NCBI GenBank assembly: GCA_016712565.1 | Contig: JADJQU010000001.1 | Span: forward strand, 434,001-498,000 | DNA length: 64,000 nucleotides | From: Planctomycetota bacterium | Lineage (GTDB): Bacteria; Planctomycetota; UBA1135; GCA-002686595 | Direction of reading: 5' to 3' | In this document: positions 9,420-20,016 of the stretch, one piece after another | Layout of the letters: each line of letters starts with the position of its first letter | Position numbering within the stretch: the stretch's first letter is position 1 | Made by a program: the position numbers and the translations under genes | Notes under the pieces: generated by a model | Told to the model about the DNA's origin: nothing | The model's input: the letters and a program-made list of their open reading frames with translations, nothing else | The model's database searches: none

Positions 9420-11969
9420 TTAGGGGCGAGCAATTCGTCCCCAAACGGAACCGCTGTGGATTTGCCATCCAACTTGGGCGCCAAGCACACTGCTACTAGC
9501 CTGCCAGCCCTCTGCCGCGAATCCCATGAGCGCACCGAGCAGGGGCGCCCGTTCGAATTCCGGCCACAACTCCACGAATGCCCCGGTGACGACCTTATCG
9601 CCTGCCACGTATGGTGGCCGGGAATACTCCGTGGAGTTAAGGACAACAGCAAGCTCGTCTTCTTGCGGAGGCGGGTCTGCTGCTCCCCATTTCTTCATGG
9701 CAGTCCATGGCCCCATGCCAAATGCCACGAACAGTGCCTTGCTCCTGCTTAGTCGAGCAATGAACTCCCTGGAGTCAACAAGCTCGAGCGATCCCGGCCG
9801 CTTAAGCAAGCTGATCCACGGCAGCGTCGATTCTCGGAGTGCCGCACGCCCATAGCATGCAACGGATTGGTCCAGGAATTCGAGCTTTTCGATTACGAAC
9901 CCACGCGCGACGCTTTCGTCAAGATGGCGTACGAGTTGCGGTCGAATTCCCTCCGCAGCCTTGCGCAGCACCTCGCTCACATCGGCCTTCTGCGCTCGTC
10001 TACGACTGACATCCGGTTCGGCAGCGTCAAGGTTGATCAAGCCAGTGAATCCAGGCGTTTGAATCACCTGGAGAGCCAACCCATTCCCACACAGTATGCT
10101 CATTCCGTCAAATGATGCGATCAGCCGGGTGGTGGTGTCGATGTACTCCGGCCTGGGCCCTGTCCACTCACTTTCTGCCTCCACCCTCCCTGCACGCTGG
10201 AAACGCCAGAATCCCCTGACCTCGTGCATTCGCAGGCGGTCGCCTCGATTCCGCAGCAAAAGCTGCCCGGCGCTCTGAATCCATGCGCGAAAATCGTCCG
10301 GGATCATCTCGAACGCCCATCTGGACGGTATCTCTGTGCGTGTTCCGTCAACGTCTATGGCAAGCGGGTGACTTAGCATCGGTGCATACGCCCGGACAAG
10401 GTCCGCGAGGTCAGTCAGGCGTTCCAAAATCCCGGCTGTCAGTTGGACACGCACGCGCGTCCCACTTCCTTCAATCCGCGATGCCGTCCGCAGCTCTCCG
10501 CGGCGGCCAGTGCCATGTAAGGACAATTGAAGTCGATCGTCCCCTGCGCGATTCGACTAGACAGTGACCTCGGTGCCAAGCATGAAGACTGAAAGGAATC
10601 CGATTCCAAAACGCCCGGCGGGCTGAAACCCCCTCTCGATTGCCTTGGGAAAGTCAGAGTGAAACTGTGACCCCCAGTAGTCCGAAGCAATGGCGATGAG
10701 GTACTCAGTCATGACTTTCTTGGTCATGCCAACGCCGTGGTCCGTTACCTCCAGGAACACGTCACTACCCACTCGTCTGATCGAAACCTGGATTGGCAAA
10801 TCCATGATCGCCTTGTCAGACTCGGATAGGTCGGTCGTGGCCTTCAGTGCCACGGCGTCTCGCGCGTTCTGGATCAACTCCCGGACCGCCGCCGTAGGAT
10901 CTGGTCCATACAGTGACTCTCCAGCTAGCAGGTGCACGAGCCGATCAATCGAGCCGGTCCGCAGACTGATCTCGATGGGGAGGAACCCCGCGGGTTCGAT
11001 GTAAGTGGTTGCGTCTTCTGGCGCTGCAGCCCCTCGAACCCCCTGCAAAGAGAAGCGGTCTTTCCGGGTAGCCGACCGCCCCAAGTACCTGCGGACTGCT
11101 CGGATCTCTGCGTCGAGCCCGCTAATCATGCTGAAGTACAACCACCAAGCGTCGACACTTTGGACCGGACGAGCGGCGTGGTAAACTAGGTCATCACTCT
11201 CGCGAACGGGACCGTCTATGTTCTCCTGAGCAAGCCAGTGCACCACACTGGACTCATCGATCTTGCGAAAACCGCGGTCGATTGCCGGGGCACGGTCACG
11301 ATTAATGTGTGCATAATCCACAATCCGGAGAACAGTTGCAATATATGCAAGGTCACCTCGCTGCCCGTTGGGAAGCGGAACGGTGCCGCGCCTGCCCAGT
11401 TCGCGCTCGACCCGTTCCAGGTCCCAGTGATGGCTCGCAGCGATCTTCCCACATGTTTCTCCCCATGCGTCTCGCACCGCTTGTGCTTCAAATAAGTACT
11501 GACCAGTTCCAGGAACTGGATGCGTAGCCAGCTCCTCAGCCGCTCTTGCATGCATTGCCCGCACCGCCAACGCCGTGGCCCTTGCCACGGCCTCTGAGTT
11601 GCGCTCCGTCTCGGGCAAAACCGCTAGCGTGGCCTTGAACGACGGTGAATCCTGACATTTCTTAAGCCCTTCGGCCGTTGCGGCGTATGCCATCCCGATG
11701 TCGTGCAAGTAGAACCCGCTGCCGAGTAGGAACGCCTCGCCGAAGGTAAGCGCGTTGATCTCTGCTGGAGTGAGCACTTGATCCGCGACGACCCACAGTG
11801 CGTCCATGTGCCGGATGGAATGGTCAGTGAATGAGGGCACTTCGCGCGCCACCGTCTCTGCTAGGTGCTCAACGATGGATCGCATTGCCATGAGCGGAAC
11901 CAGCAGTTCCTGTTGCTGCTCAAGGTGCCTGTACAGTCCAGACTGCCTAATTGCCTCGAGATCGTTCAC
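9420..11969 (-). pseudogene. HD-domain plus GHKL (Hsp90-like) ATPase protein, split by an amber codon
   Basis: One frame of about 850 codons from a GTG at 11969 to 9420, broken by a single in-frame TAG at 10557-10559. Part 1 (470 residues) has an HD-type phosphohydrolase fold with H50/H54, H89-D90, H180-H181 and D218. It is followed by a GHKL ATPase with N-box ELIQNARDA (364-372), G1 box DHGVGM (410-415) and G2 box GRFGIGFL (452-459). Part 2 continues the Hsp90-like middle and C-terminal region with no break in sense across the TAG. All metal- and ATP-binding residues are kept. HD-GHKL fusions occur in accessory regions and are suspected conflict proteins; a defence role here is inference. 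The TAG may be a mutation or an error. Confidence 0.7.
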
Positions 11970-11991
11970 GGCATGTGCCTAGTTGGTGTCC

Positions 11992-12064
11992 TGGATCGGG
12001 CATAACGACTCAAACCCATCGGCGATCTTCGGGGGGGGGCAGTGTACCACTGAATTACGCCAGC
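11992..12064 (-). tRNA. degenerate tRNA-Gly-like sequence
   Basis: The 73 nt read on the minus strand start GCTGGCGTAATTCAGTGGTA, matching the 5' half of a bacterial tRNA-Gly almost base for base. They end with a T-loop-like GTTTGAGTC and GCCCGATCCA, in the correct spacing including CCA. The anticodon arm is wrecked by a run of nine C and the D and T stems have unpaired bases, so it cannot be a working tRNA as written. It is most likely a tRNA relic at the island edge; poor base calling around the C9 run may exaggerate the decay. Confidence 0.4.
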
Positions 12065-12237
12065 ATGTTTGGTAAGGCGAGGGTAACGGCGGTGCTCGGA
12101 TTGCACCACGGGGTTCGCATTCTCTCAAGTCGCATTCGAGGGGCGCGGGGTGGGCCGCTTGGCCAACCTGGTCCAAGCGGTGGTTACAGTACGAGCTGGA
12201 GAGCCCCCCCCTGGTCTCGGTAGCGAGGCCGATGAAG
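12065..12237. other. non-coding island edge
   Basis: The 173 bp between the tRNA-like relic and the right repeat hold no convincing gene. A perfect 5-bp stem with a 7-nt loop occurs at about 12091-12107 (GGTGC/GCACC), and parts of the minus strand recall a tRNA-Ser, but stems and T-loop do not fit. A run of seven C lies at about 12204-12211. I see no integrase recognition site. Confidence 0.4.
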
Positions 12238-12400
12238 CTGATCCAGACCCGCGACGCCGTGAAACCCGCCTGGAAGGACCCGCTGCGCCTCGGTATGGCC
12301 GCGATCCTCCTGGTCAACGCCCTGGCGGGAGCGTCCTGGCCCTGGTGGGGGACCTGAGGGCGATCACTTGAGCGGCATCACGTCCGCGATCTTGAGCGCC
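12238..12400. repeat. 163-bp direct repeat, right copy, bounding the island
   Basis: Right-hand partner of 4824-4986. Here only the OPT-transporter half is joined to a complete gene; the membrane-protein codons have no 5' part. The reciprocal arrangement shows that one ancestral junction was duplicated around an inserted segment. The four differences between the copies mean that it is not a fresh, exact target duplication, unless they are sequencing errors. Confidence 0.95.
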
Positions 12401-14225
12401 ACGATGGCGACCCCCATCAAGCCTCGCCGGCGATCAGACCCGAGGCCATCGGGACCACGTAGCTCGAGGCGAAGCGCGGCACGACGCGGCGCAGGATCTC
12501 GGCCATGAGGCCCCCCAGGAACATGGCGATCACGTTGCTGCCCGGCAGCACCATCGAGAGCCCGAGTCCCGAGGGCGAGGGCACGAAGGCCTTGGCTCGC
12601 GACGGGGCGAAGCGCTCCGCCAGGGCCAGGAGCACGCCCAGGATGAGGCCGACGGCCGCCGCCAGTTTCGCTTCGCCCCCCAGGGCGCCCAGACCGTGGG
12701 CGAAGGCCTCGGACACGCCGGCCCACACCACGCAGGAGGGCGCGGGCCAGCCCTCGGTTCCCAGCACCGCGGGATCGGGGATCAGGAGCCGAAAGGCCGG
12801 CACGATCACCAGGGCGCCGACCACCACGCCCACGAGTTGGGCGCGGAATTGTGCCCGCGGGTCGCCGCCCAGGAGCCAGCCGGTCTTCAGGGTCGTGAGC
12901 AGGTCCGCCGCGTGCAGGCCGACTCCGCCGGTGACGTTGCCCGACATGATGTTGCCTGGCAGGTTTCCCGGCGTGACGGCGCCGTAGATCAACTGCGTCA
13001 CCGGCCCCAGGGCCTTGGTGGGGGTCACGTCCGTCTCGCCGGTGACTCGCGCCGCCACGAAGCCCATCACGATCGACAGCGGAAGCGCGATCAGCGCGGC
13101 CCAGATCGGGATCTGGAACAGCCAAGCCATCAGGAACACGATCAGGGGCGAAAGGGCCAGGAATCCCGCGGGGAACCACCAGGCCGGGCACTCCACCTCG
13201 TCGATCGGCGCCACGACCTCGTTCGCGCCGCGCTTCCGGAACACGTGGGAGAGGCCGCTGAAGGAGCGCGCAATGCTGCGCCAGTCCAGTGCAAAGGAAG
13301 TCAGGCCCGCGGCGACGAGCAGCGACGCTCCAGGCCAGACCGTCCACTTGACGATCTCCTTGTAGCTGACGCCCGTGACCAGGCCGCGCTCCACCAGCGA
13401 CGGCGCCAAGAAGGCGTAGGTGAGCACGCCCCCGAGCAGCAGGGACCACGCGGTGCGAAAGCTCATCAGGGCGCCCGCCCCGACCAGCACGACCTCGGCC
13501 TTGAGCGCCAGCGTCCAGTCCAGGGCCGCGCGGCCGGCGACCGTGAAGGGCAGGCCGATCACGGCGGGGATCTTGAAGCCCGCCATCCAACCCACGGTGG
13601 CGTCACGGCACCAGGTGAGCAGGGCCGCGAACAGGCCCGCGTAGAGCAGTGCCCGCGACTGTTTCGCTCCCGCCTGCGCTCCGCCCGAGGCGCCGTCGCC
13701 CGCGGCCTCGGCGAATTCGGCGGCGTGGATCGACTTGATCGTCTCCGCCGTGGCCATGCCGGTCGGAAACGCGAGTCCCTCCTGGTTGATCAGCTGGCGC
13801 TTGATGGGGATCGCCACGAACACGCCGAGCGCGGCGATCACAGCGAACCAGACCACCAGGGGCAGGGTCGGAGGCCGCACCGTGGTGACCATCAACAGCG
13901 CGCCCAGGGCCGCCATGTTGCCGCCGCCGGTCATGTAGCCCGCGCCCGAGGCCACCGTGGTCAGGGCGTTGTTCTCCAGGGCCGTGAACGGGGCGCGCGC
14001 GATGCCCAGGGCCTTGAGTCCGCGAAAGGCACTGAAGGCCAGGATCGCGGCCGTGATCGTGACCCCCATGGACCAGCCCGTCTTGAAGAAGACGTACAGG
14101 TTCGAGATGCACATCACCACTCCGATGAGCATGCCGACGACCACCGCCCGCAGCGTGAGCTGGGGCACGCCGGTCCGGCGGACGTGGGCGATCCAATGGG
14201 CTTCGGGGTCGGTGCGCTGGGTCAT
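12364..14225 (-). CDS. OPT-family oligopeptide/metal-chelate transporter (one frameshift near the 3' end)
   Basis: A polytopic inner-membrane protein of about 620 aa with a dozen or more hydrophobic segments. It shows OPT-family features: LYVFFKTGWSMGVTIT near the N-terminus, NQEGLAFPTGMATAETI, GNLPGNIMSGNVTGGV and the C-terminal ASGLIAGE. It would import small peptides or metal complexes by proton symport (family knowledge). The frame as given stops at 12417. One missing G near 12421-12426 restores GEGLMGVAIVALKIADVMPLK ending at 12364, which fits the family tail. I chose the ATG at 14225. The 3' end lies in the island's right direct repeat. Confidence 0.85.
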
Positions 14226-14288
14226 GGGCAGGGGCGTGGCGGGCCGGGGAGTGCTGGGCTGGCCTGCGAGCATACGGCCGGCCGCCGC

Positions 14289-14795
14289 CTAACGCCTTCG
14301 GTCCCCGTGGTTGGCCAGGGCCAGCCGGGTCCAACGCCAACCGTCGTCGGTCCGGGAGACCGTGCCGCGGAACTGGGCGTCCCAGACCAATTCCGACTGC
14401 GCGCCGCGCCGCAGGTGGAACTGCACGGCGAGGCGGGTGTCGGCGGATTGCTCGTCCTCGGCCACTTCGACGGCCAGGGAGTCCGGCACGAGCGTGGCGC
14501 TCCACAGGAAGCCGCCCTGCTCGTCCGTCTCGTTGAGGTAGAGGTAGACCAGGACCTTGTGGATGTCCTCGCGGGTCAGGGCGGCCGTGGCGTCGACGAA
14601 GTCCTTGGCGATGCCCTCCAGCACGGGCGCCGCCCGGGCCCGATTGAAGCCCTCGAGCATGTCCTCGACCACCCAGCGCACGCGCGTGGCGGGCGAGGCC
14701 AGGGCGATCACCAGGGCCCGCACGCCGTAGTAGACGGCCAGCGCGGCCACCAAACCCAGGCCCACGTTCCGGAGCATCCTCGCCATGGCGCGCAT
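14289..14795 (-). CDS. membrane-anchored protein of unknown function
   Basis: About 168 aa from ATG 14795 (a second ATG at 14786 is equally possible). An N-terminal membrane segment (about residues 9-30) is followed by a soluble alpha+beta domain of about 130 residues. The soluble part recalls the NTF2-like fold in layout (helical start, then FLWSATLVPDSLAVEV, RLAVQFHLRR and ELVWDAQFRGTVSRTDDGW strands), but I see no catalytic motif and do not name a family. It lies upstream of the OPT gene on the same strand, 63 bp away, and is divergent from hisS. Confidence 0.6.
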   Translation of the reverse strand: MRAMARMLRNVGLGLVAALAVYYGVRALVIALASPATRVRWVVEDMLEGFNRARAAPVLEGIAKDFVDATAALTREDIHKVLVYLYLNETDEQGGFLWSATLVPDSLAVEVAEDEQSADTRLAVQFHLRRGAQSELVWDAQFRGTVSRTDDGWRWTRLALANHGDRRR

Positions 14796-14862
14796 GGTAC
14801 GCGCCGGGTCCCCGCAGTGGAGGGGGGGCCCTGGAACCCGTATGCTCCCGGGCGATCCTCCG

Positions 14863-16190
14863 ATGAGCCAGATTTCCACCAGCCGCCCAGCGGGATGCGC
14901 GACTTCCTCGCGGCCGACGTGGCCCGCCGCCGCCACGTCGTCGGCGTGATCCAGGCCGTGTACGAGTCCTTCGGCTTCGTCCCGCTGGAGACTCCAACGA
15001 TCGAGAATCTCTCGACCCTGCTGGGCAAGTACGGCCCCGAGGCGACCAGTTGCTCTACCGGCTGCTGCACCGACGCGAGCGGCTGGCGCGCGCCCTGCAG
15101 GGCGCGACGGTCGGCGAGGCGGACCTGTCCGACGAGGGCCTGCGCTACGACTTGACTGTGCCGCTCGCGCGCGTCGTGGCGAACTACCGCGACCTGCCGG
15201 CGTTCTACAAGCGCTACCAGATCCAGCCCGTGTGGCGCGCCGATCGCCCGGCCAAGGGCCGTTTCCGCGAGTTCTACCAATGCGACGTCGACATCACCGG
15301 CACGCGCTCGACCACCGCCGACGCGGAGGTGTGCGCGGCGGTGGGCACGGTCCTGAAGCGGCTCGGATTCCTGGATTGCACGATCCACGTCAACCACCGC
15401 GAGCTGTTGCGCGCGATGGTGCTGGAAAGCGGCATCGCGGCCCAGGACGAGGGCACGGCCCTGGTCGCCATCGACAAGCTCGACAAGATCGGCCGCGACG
15501 GCGTGCTCGTGGAGCTGGAGGCGCGCGGCATCGACGCGGGGCGCGCGACGGCGCTGATGGACGCCCTGCAGGCCGCGAAGTCGCCCGGTTTCCTGGAAGC
15601 TCGCGCGCGCTGCGGCGGCGATCCCGGTTCCCTGGGCGCGCGCCCTGCTCGATCTCCTGGCCCTGGCCCGCGAAACACCGGCCGGATCGATGCTCGCCTT
15701 CGCGCCCGAGCTCGCGCGCGGGCTTTCCTACTACACGGGGCCGATCTTCGAGATCAGCGTGCCGGGGCTCGCCGGCTCCCTGGGCGGCGGCGGCCGCTAC
15801 GACGGCCTGATCGGCATGTTCTCCAAGCAGGACGTGCCCGCGGTGGGCTTCTCCCTGGGGCTGGAGCGCATCCTGCTGGTCATGGAGGAGCGCGCCATGT
15901 TCCCGGCCCTGCCGACCGGGCCCCAGATCCTCGTTTGCCGTTTTCCCGACGTCAGCGCCGCGGAGTCCCTGCGGACGGCCAGCGCCCTGCGCGAGCAAGG
16001 ACTGCGGGTCGAGCTCTACCCCGAGGCCGACAAGCTCGGCAAGCAGTTGAGCTACGCGAGCACCGTCGGCGCGGGGCATGCGGTGGTGCTCGGTCGCAAG
16101 GAGCTGGATCAGGGCGTGGTGGCGCTGAAGAACCTGACGACGGGCGAGCAGCAGAGCCTGCCCCTCGCGCAGGTGTCGGCCGCCCTCTGA
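14863..16190 (+). CDS. hisS: histidyl-tRNA synthetase, with three apparent frameshifts
   Basis: Class II aminoacyl-tRNA synthetase charging tRNA-His. Starting at ATG 14863 (M-S-Q-I-S-T-S ...), the reading frame must shift near 14883, near 15041 and near 15640. Each shift corresponds to one missing base in a run of C, G or alternating CG. The joined protein is about 440 aa, normal for HisRS. It shows SGMRDF at the N-terminus, YDLTVPLARVVA, the histidine-specific LARGLSYYTG, motif 3 GFSLGLERILLVME, and a C-terminal anticodon-binding domain of about 90 residues. As hisS is essential, three lesions in one copy point to consensus errors rather than a pseudogene, unless a second copy exists. Confidence 0.85.
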
Positions 16191-16218
16191 GCGGGCCGGC
16201 GAAACTCCCCGGCGCGCG

Positions 16219-18493
16219 TCAACGGGCGGCGCAGAGCGCCTCGATCTGCCCGGCGGAGCTCTGCAGACGGTCGGATCGCGCGCGGCCTGCCACGCGCTCG
16301 ACCACGGGGGCCAGCCGCCGCAGGGCGGCCGAGGCGCGCAGGGCCGCGTCCCGCCAGCCCAGTTGGCCCAGTTGAATCGTGTAGCGGGCGAAATCCTCCG
16401 CGGCGAGGTGCAAGGATGCGATGTGGTCCTCCCGGGCCGGGTCTCCCAGCACCACGGCTTCGGCCACGAGCAGCGCTTCGTCCGCGCTCCGTGCGGCCGC
16501 CTCGAGGTTTCCCGCCTCCGCCAAGAGGCTCGCGGTCACCCGCAGGGAGTCGGTCAGCCACGAGGCCAGGGCGCGGCGCGCGGGGTCCTGCTCGAAGGCG
16601 AGGTGGGCGTAGCGGACGTTTTGTTCGGCATGCTCCACGGCCTCGACCAGCCTGCCCGCGCGGCGTTCGACCGCCGCCACGTAGTAGTGGGCGTGGGAGA
16701 GCCCGAAGGTGAGCTTCCAGTTGTCGGGCGCGAGGGCCCACAGGCGCCGGGCGTCCTCCAGGCGCTCGCGGTGCAGGCTCTCCTCCGTGAGCCGATCCCC
16801 GCGGTCCCCCGCGGCGCTGGCCACGCGCGCCAGGCTCCAGCCGAGATCCTCGGCCACCTCGAGGTCCTCGGGGTGCCCGCGCACCAGCCAGCGGTCGATT
16901 TCCAGGGCCCGGGCGAAGTGCCGATCGCGGCCGTCCAGGTCGCCCAGGTCCCGCAGCGCTTCCCCGAGCTTGGCTTCGAGCTGGGAGCGCCGTGACCAGA
17001 GCGGAAGATCGTTGGGGCGCTGGGTCAAGAGTTCGTCGGTCACTCGGCTGGCGGCCAGGATGCGGACGCGCTGCCTGGCGTAGTCGCCGCGGATCTGGTC
17101 CAGGGAGGCCAGCTCATAGAGGTCTCCACCAGGGCCGCGCGCGCGCGGTTCCCAGGATCGATCTCGAGCTGCAATTGAATGCGTCCCAGGACCGCCTCCA
17201 GGTCCGCGCGCTGGTCCTGGCCGAATCCCAACTGGTTCGAGAGGCTCAGGAACTTGCCGGCGAAGAAGTCGAGGGTCTCGCTGGTGCGTTCGCGCTGGAT
17301 GCGCTCGCGCGCAGACCGCGGACCGCCAGGGCGAGTCCGGCGCCCAGGGCCAGCAGGATCGACGCCATGCTGTAGGACAGTGCGCGGTGGCGCGCCACGA
17401 ACTTGCGCGCCCGGTAGGCGAGCGTCGGTGGACGGGCTCGAACGGTCCGTCCTCCCAGGAAATTCCGCAGATCCTGGGCCAGATCCGCGGCATCGCGGTA
17501 ACGGCGGGAGCGGGACTTCTCCAGGCATTTGACCAGCACGGCATCCAGATCCCGCGGCAGGTCGGGCCGCAGGCGCGACAGGCGCAGGGGTTCGTCCTCG
17601 CAAATGGAGCGCACGGCCGCCATCACGTCGAGCTCGCGAAGGTCCAGCGGCGGGCGGCCGGCAAGCAGGTCGAACAGCAGGACGCCCAGGGAATACACGT
17701 CGGACCGCGCATCCACGCGGCCGTTGTCGCCGCGGGCCTGCTCGGGCGCCATGGCCGCGAGGCTGCCGACCATCGCCCCCGTGCGCGTGCGTTCGATCTG
17801 CGTCTCGGCCGCGCCCCTCAAGAGGCGCGCCACGCCGAAGTCCAGCACGCACGCGCGACCGGACTCGTCCACCATGATGTTCGAGCTCTTGAGGTCGCGG
17901 TGCACGATCCCGCGGGCGTGGGCGTGGGCCACGGCGTCGCAGACGTGCACCATCAACCCGACCACCTCGCGCGGAGTGGGGTGGACGCGCGCCACGTGGG
18001 TTTCGATCTCCACGCCCCGCACGAGTTCCATGGCGATCCAGGGCAGCGACTCGCGGCCTCCGGTCGTGAAGCCACTGGCGAGCACCTGGGCGATGCCCGG
18101 GTGCTGCAGGGCGGCCAGGATCTCGGCTTCGCGTTGGAAGCGGAGCAGGGCCTGTTCCCCGAGGGACTCCGCGCGCAGCAGCTTGATCGCCACTTCGCGG
18201 CGAGGGGCTCCCTGCTCGGCGCGATAGACCACGCTGGAGGCACCCGAGGCGAGTCGATCGAGCAGCACGTACCCGGGCACGGTCACGCCCAGTTCCCGCG
18301 GGCGGGACTCGGCCGCGCCTTCCGCCCCTGGGTCTCCCGGGCCCCCCGTGCCACGGGAGAGCAGCGACAGGAGCCTCTGGCGCAGTTCCGGCTGGCCGCC
18401 GCAGGCTCGTTCCACGAAGGCTCCGCGCTCCCCGGCGGGGCGTGCGCGCGCCTCCCCCAGGAGCTGCCTCAGTCGTAGGGAGTCGGTCTCCAC
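16219..18493 (-). CDS. Ser/Thr protein kinase with membrane segment and helical-repeat tail (two frameshifts)
   Basis: PknB-type kinase starting at GTG 18493. Catalytic lysine K104 (VAIKLL), HRD at 198-200 (IVHRDLKSSN) and DFG at 218-220 are intact, as is the APE-like MAPEQ. A membrane segment follows at about 385-407. The remaining 340 residues are an outward-facing tail of TPR-like helical pairs. One missing base near 17305 and one near 17124 must be supplied to read through; both fit the indel pattern of this region. It is transcribed divergently from the secreted-protein gene at 18833, so the two may share a control region. Confidence 0.85.
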
Positions 18494-18832
18494 TCCGGTC
18501 CAGTATCACCCCTCCGCGGCGTTGAGCCAGGCTCCCCGCCGTCCCCGGGCCCCCGACCGGGGTGGATGGGGGGGGAGGGAGGGGGCGCGGAGGGGGCGCG
18601 CGGGTGGGCCAGATTTCCTGCCGCCTCACCCCTCCCCGGGGGTCGCCAGAAGCGCGATTGTTTGGTGGGATTGGGGCTGGCCCGCAGGATTGGGTGCCCG
18701 GCAGGGACATTCCGCGCAGTTGCGAGCATGGGTGGAGCCATACACCCGCCTTGCAATGGTCGGGACCCCGGGGTGCCCGTGGCTCGGGCCCCTTCATCCG
18801 ACCGATTCCCCCTCCACACCTTCAGGAAGACC
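18494..18832. promoter_or_regulatory. divergent intergenic region between kinase and secreted protein
   Basis: 339 bp with no gene. It contains a long G-rich tract at about 18560-18600 and must carry the promoters of both flanking genes. I found no confident -35/-10 pair. AGGAAG at 18823-18828 lies 4 nt before the ATG at 18833 and is a plausible ribosome binding site. Confidence 0.4.
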
Positions 18833-19908
18833 ATGACATTCCAACGAGCCCCCCTCGCGATCGCGATCCTGGCCGCCACGGCCGGGATCGGTTTCGGCCA
18901 GAGCTTCAACCTCGACATCGGACCGACCACCTTCGGCCTCCCGTCACCGACCTACGGTGCGGCGTCGGCAGACCGGCACGTGGTTCAACGTGGACACACC
19001 GACGGCCCAATTCGGCGCGCTGCTCTCGGACATCAATGGCGCGCCCACCGGGGTCACCCTGACCGCGGTTCCGGCCGCGGGGTTCGGAGTTGCCGACTTC
19101 ACCTTCGACAACGCGAACACCACCGCCGACGACCAGGCGCTGCTGGACGATTTCTGCGACTCCTCGACCTCGACCTGGACGTTCACGGGCCTGCCAACGG
19201 CGTCTACGACGTGTACGTGTACGCCTGGGCCCCTGACAACCGCACCACGTTCTTCTCGGACGTCACGGTCATTGGTGGCGGGGCGGGCATGGTCCACTGC
19301 GGCGGCCAAGTTTGGGCGGGTGCGTTCAACAACCCCGGCCACTACATGAACGACACCGTCGTGGTGACCAACGGCACGCTGGTGGTCGACATGAAGAACC
19401 CGGTGCCGGTCACTCCGACGAGCCTCAACGGCATCCAGTTGCGGGCCTCGAGCTGCGGCCTGGCGGTCACCTACTGCACGGCCAAGATCAACTCCCTGGG
19501 TTGCTCCCCGAGCATCGGTTCGACCGGCATCTCCAGCGCGACCGCAGGGTCGGGCTTCGTGATCACCGGCTCGAGCGTGATCAACAACAAGCCGGGCCTC
19601 TTGATCTACACCAACGGCGGCCAGGCCGCGGTTCCGTTCTCGGGCGGCCTGCGTTGCATCGGCACCCCGGTGCGTCGCTCGATCCCGCTGAACTCGGGCG
19701 GCAATCCTCCGCCGAACGACTGCTCGGGCGTCTACTCGATCGACCAGGAACGCCTTCGCGGTGGGATCCCTCGGCGGCACGCCGCAGCCCTTCCTGACCG
19801 TTTTCGGGGACTGTGGTCAACAGTCAGTTCTGGGGTCGTGACAACGAGCTCCCCGGCCCCAACAACGCGACCTTGACCAACGGCCTGGAATTCACGATCT
19901 GCCCGTAG
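18833..19908 (+). CDS. secreted protein with conserved four-cysteine C-terminal domain (four apparent indels)
   Basis: Starts MTFQRAPLAIAILAATAGIG with a Sec signal peptide cut near FGQ. A beta-rich N-terminal domain of about 210 residues is followed by the conserved module at 19472-19908, running from YCTAKINSLGC to TNGLEFTICP. The module keeps four cysteines (two in YCTAKINSLGC, then LRCIG and PPPNDCSG) and the motifs NNKPGLLIY, GGQAAVPF, VRRSIPL, GGNPPPNDCSG and QFW. The reading frame needs corrections near 18968 and 19193 (missing base) and near 19748 and 19807 (extra base). Comparison with the two sister proteins (49226-50491 and 53437-55245) fixes the frame in the module. Location is inferred to be periplasm or cell surface. 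Confidence 0.75.
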
Positions 19909-19921
19909 GGCCACTGGTGGA

Positions 19922-19992
19922 GCCAGCCTCCGCTCCGCGCTCCTCTCCCCGGCGACGTCGTGCGCGGGGAGAGGGCTCGGGGTGGAGGCTGA
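19922..19992. terminator. large inverted repeat after the secreted-protein gene
   Basis: Two arms, about 19922-19951 and 19964-19992, are largely complementary (GCCAGCCTCC...CTCTCCCCG against CGGGGAGAG...GGAGGCTGAC) around a 12-nt loop. The stem of nearly 30 bp starts 14 bp past the stop codon at 19908. It lacks a T tract on either side, so factor-independent termination is uncertain. Confidence 0.5.
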
Positions 19993-20016
19993 CTCCCTGA
20001 CCTGATCCTGCCCGGC

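Larger units (their letters stand above)
4987..12237. mobile_element. 7.25-kb acquired genomic island
   Basis: The segment between the direct repeats differs sharply from its surroundings. Base composition falls to about half G+C in places (for example the line at 5221) against clearly GC-rich flanks. Nearly all genes point to the minus strand, and most are decayed. It holds two transposon remnants (IS91 type and IS3 type), a tRNA-like relic near the right end, and genes with no relation to the neighbours. No integrase or replication gene is visible, so the mechanism is unclear. Homologous (Campbell-type) integration of a circle carrying the 163-bp segment would give this structure; so would misassembly. 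Confidence 0.75.

Noticed and set aside
5039..11969. Stop-codon recoding or programmed frameshifting in the island genes
   Set aside because: Different stop codons (TGA once, TAG twice) and homopolymer indels are involved, with no shared downstream structure. Decay or sequence error is simpler.
12075..12165. Possible tRNA-Ser (CGA) on the minus strand next to the tRNA-Gly relic
   Set aside because: Some stretches (GGTTGGCCAAGCGG, CTCGAATGCG) recall tRNA-Ser, but acceptor ends do not pair and the T-loop consensus is absent.
4987..12237. Prophage or ICE as the source of the island
   Set aside because: No integrase, relaxase, structural or replication gene is present; only transposon scars and non-phage genes.
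18560..18610. Long G tract as a regulatory G-quadruplex
   Set aside because: G runs are common in this GC-rich genome and the tract is not at a defined distance from either start codon; nothing further supports it.
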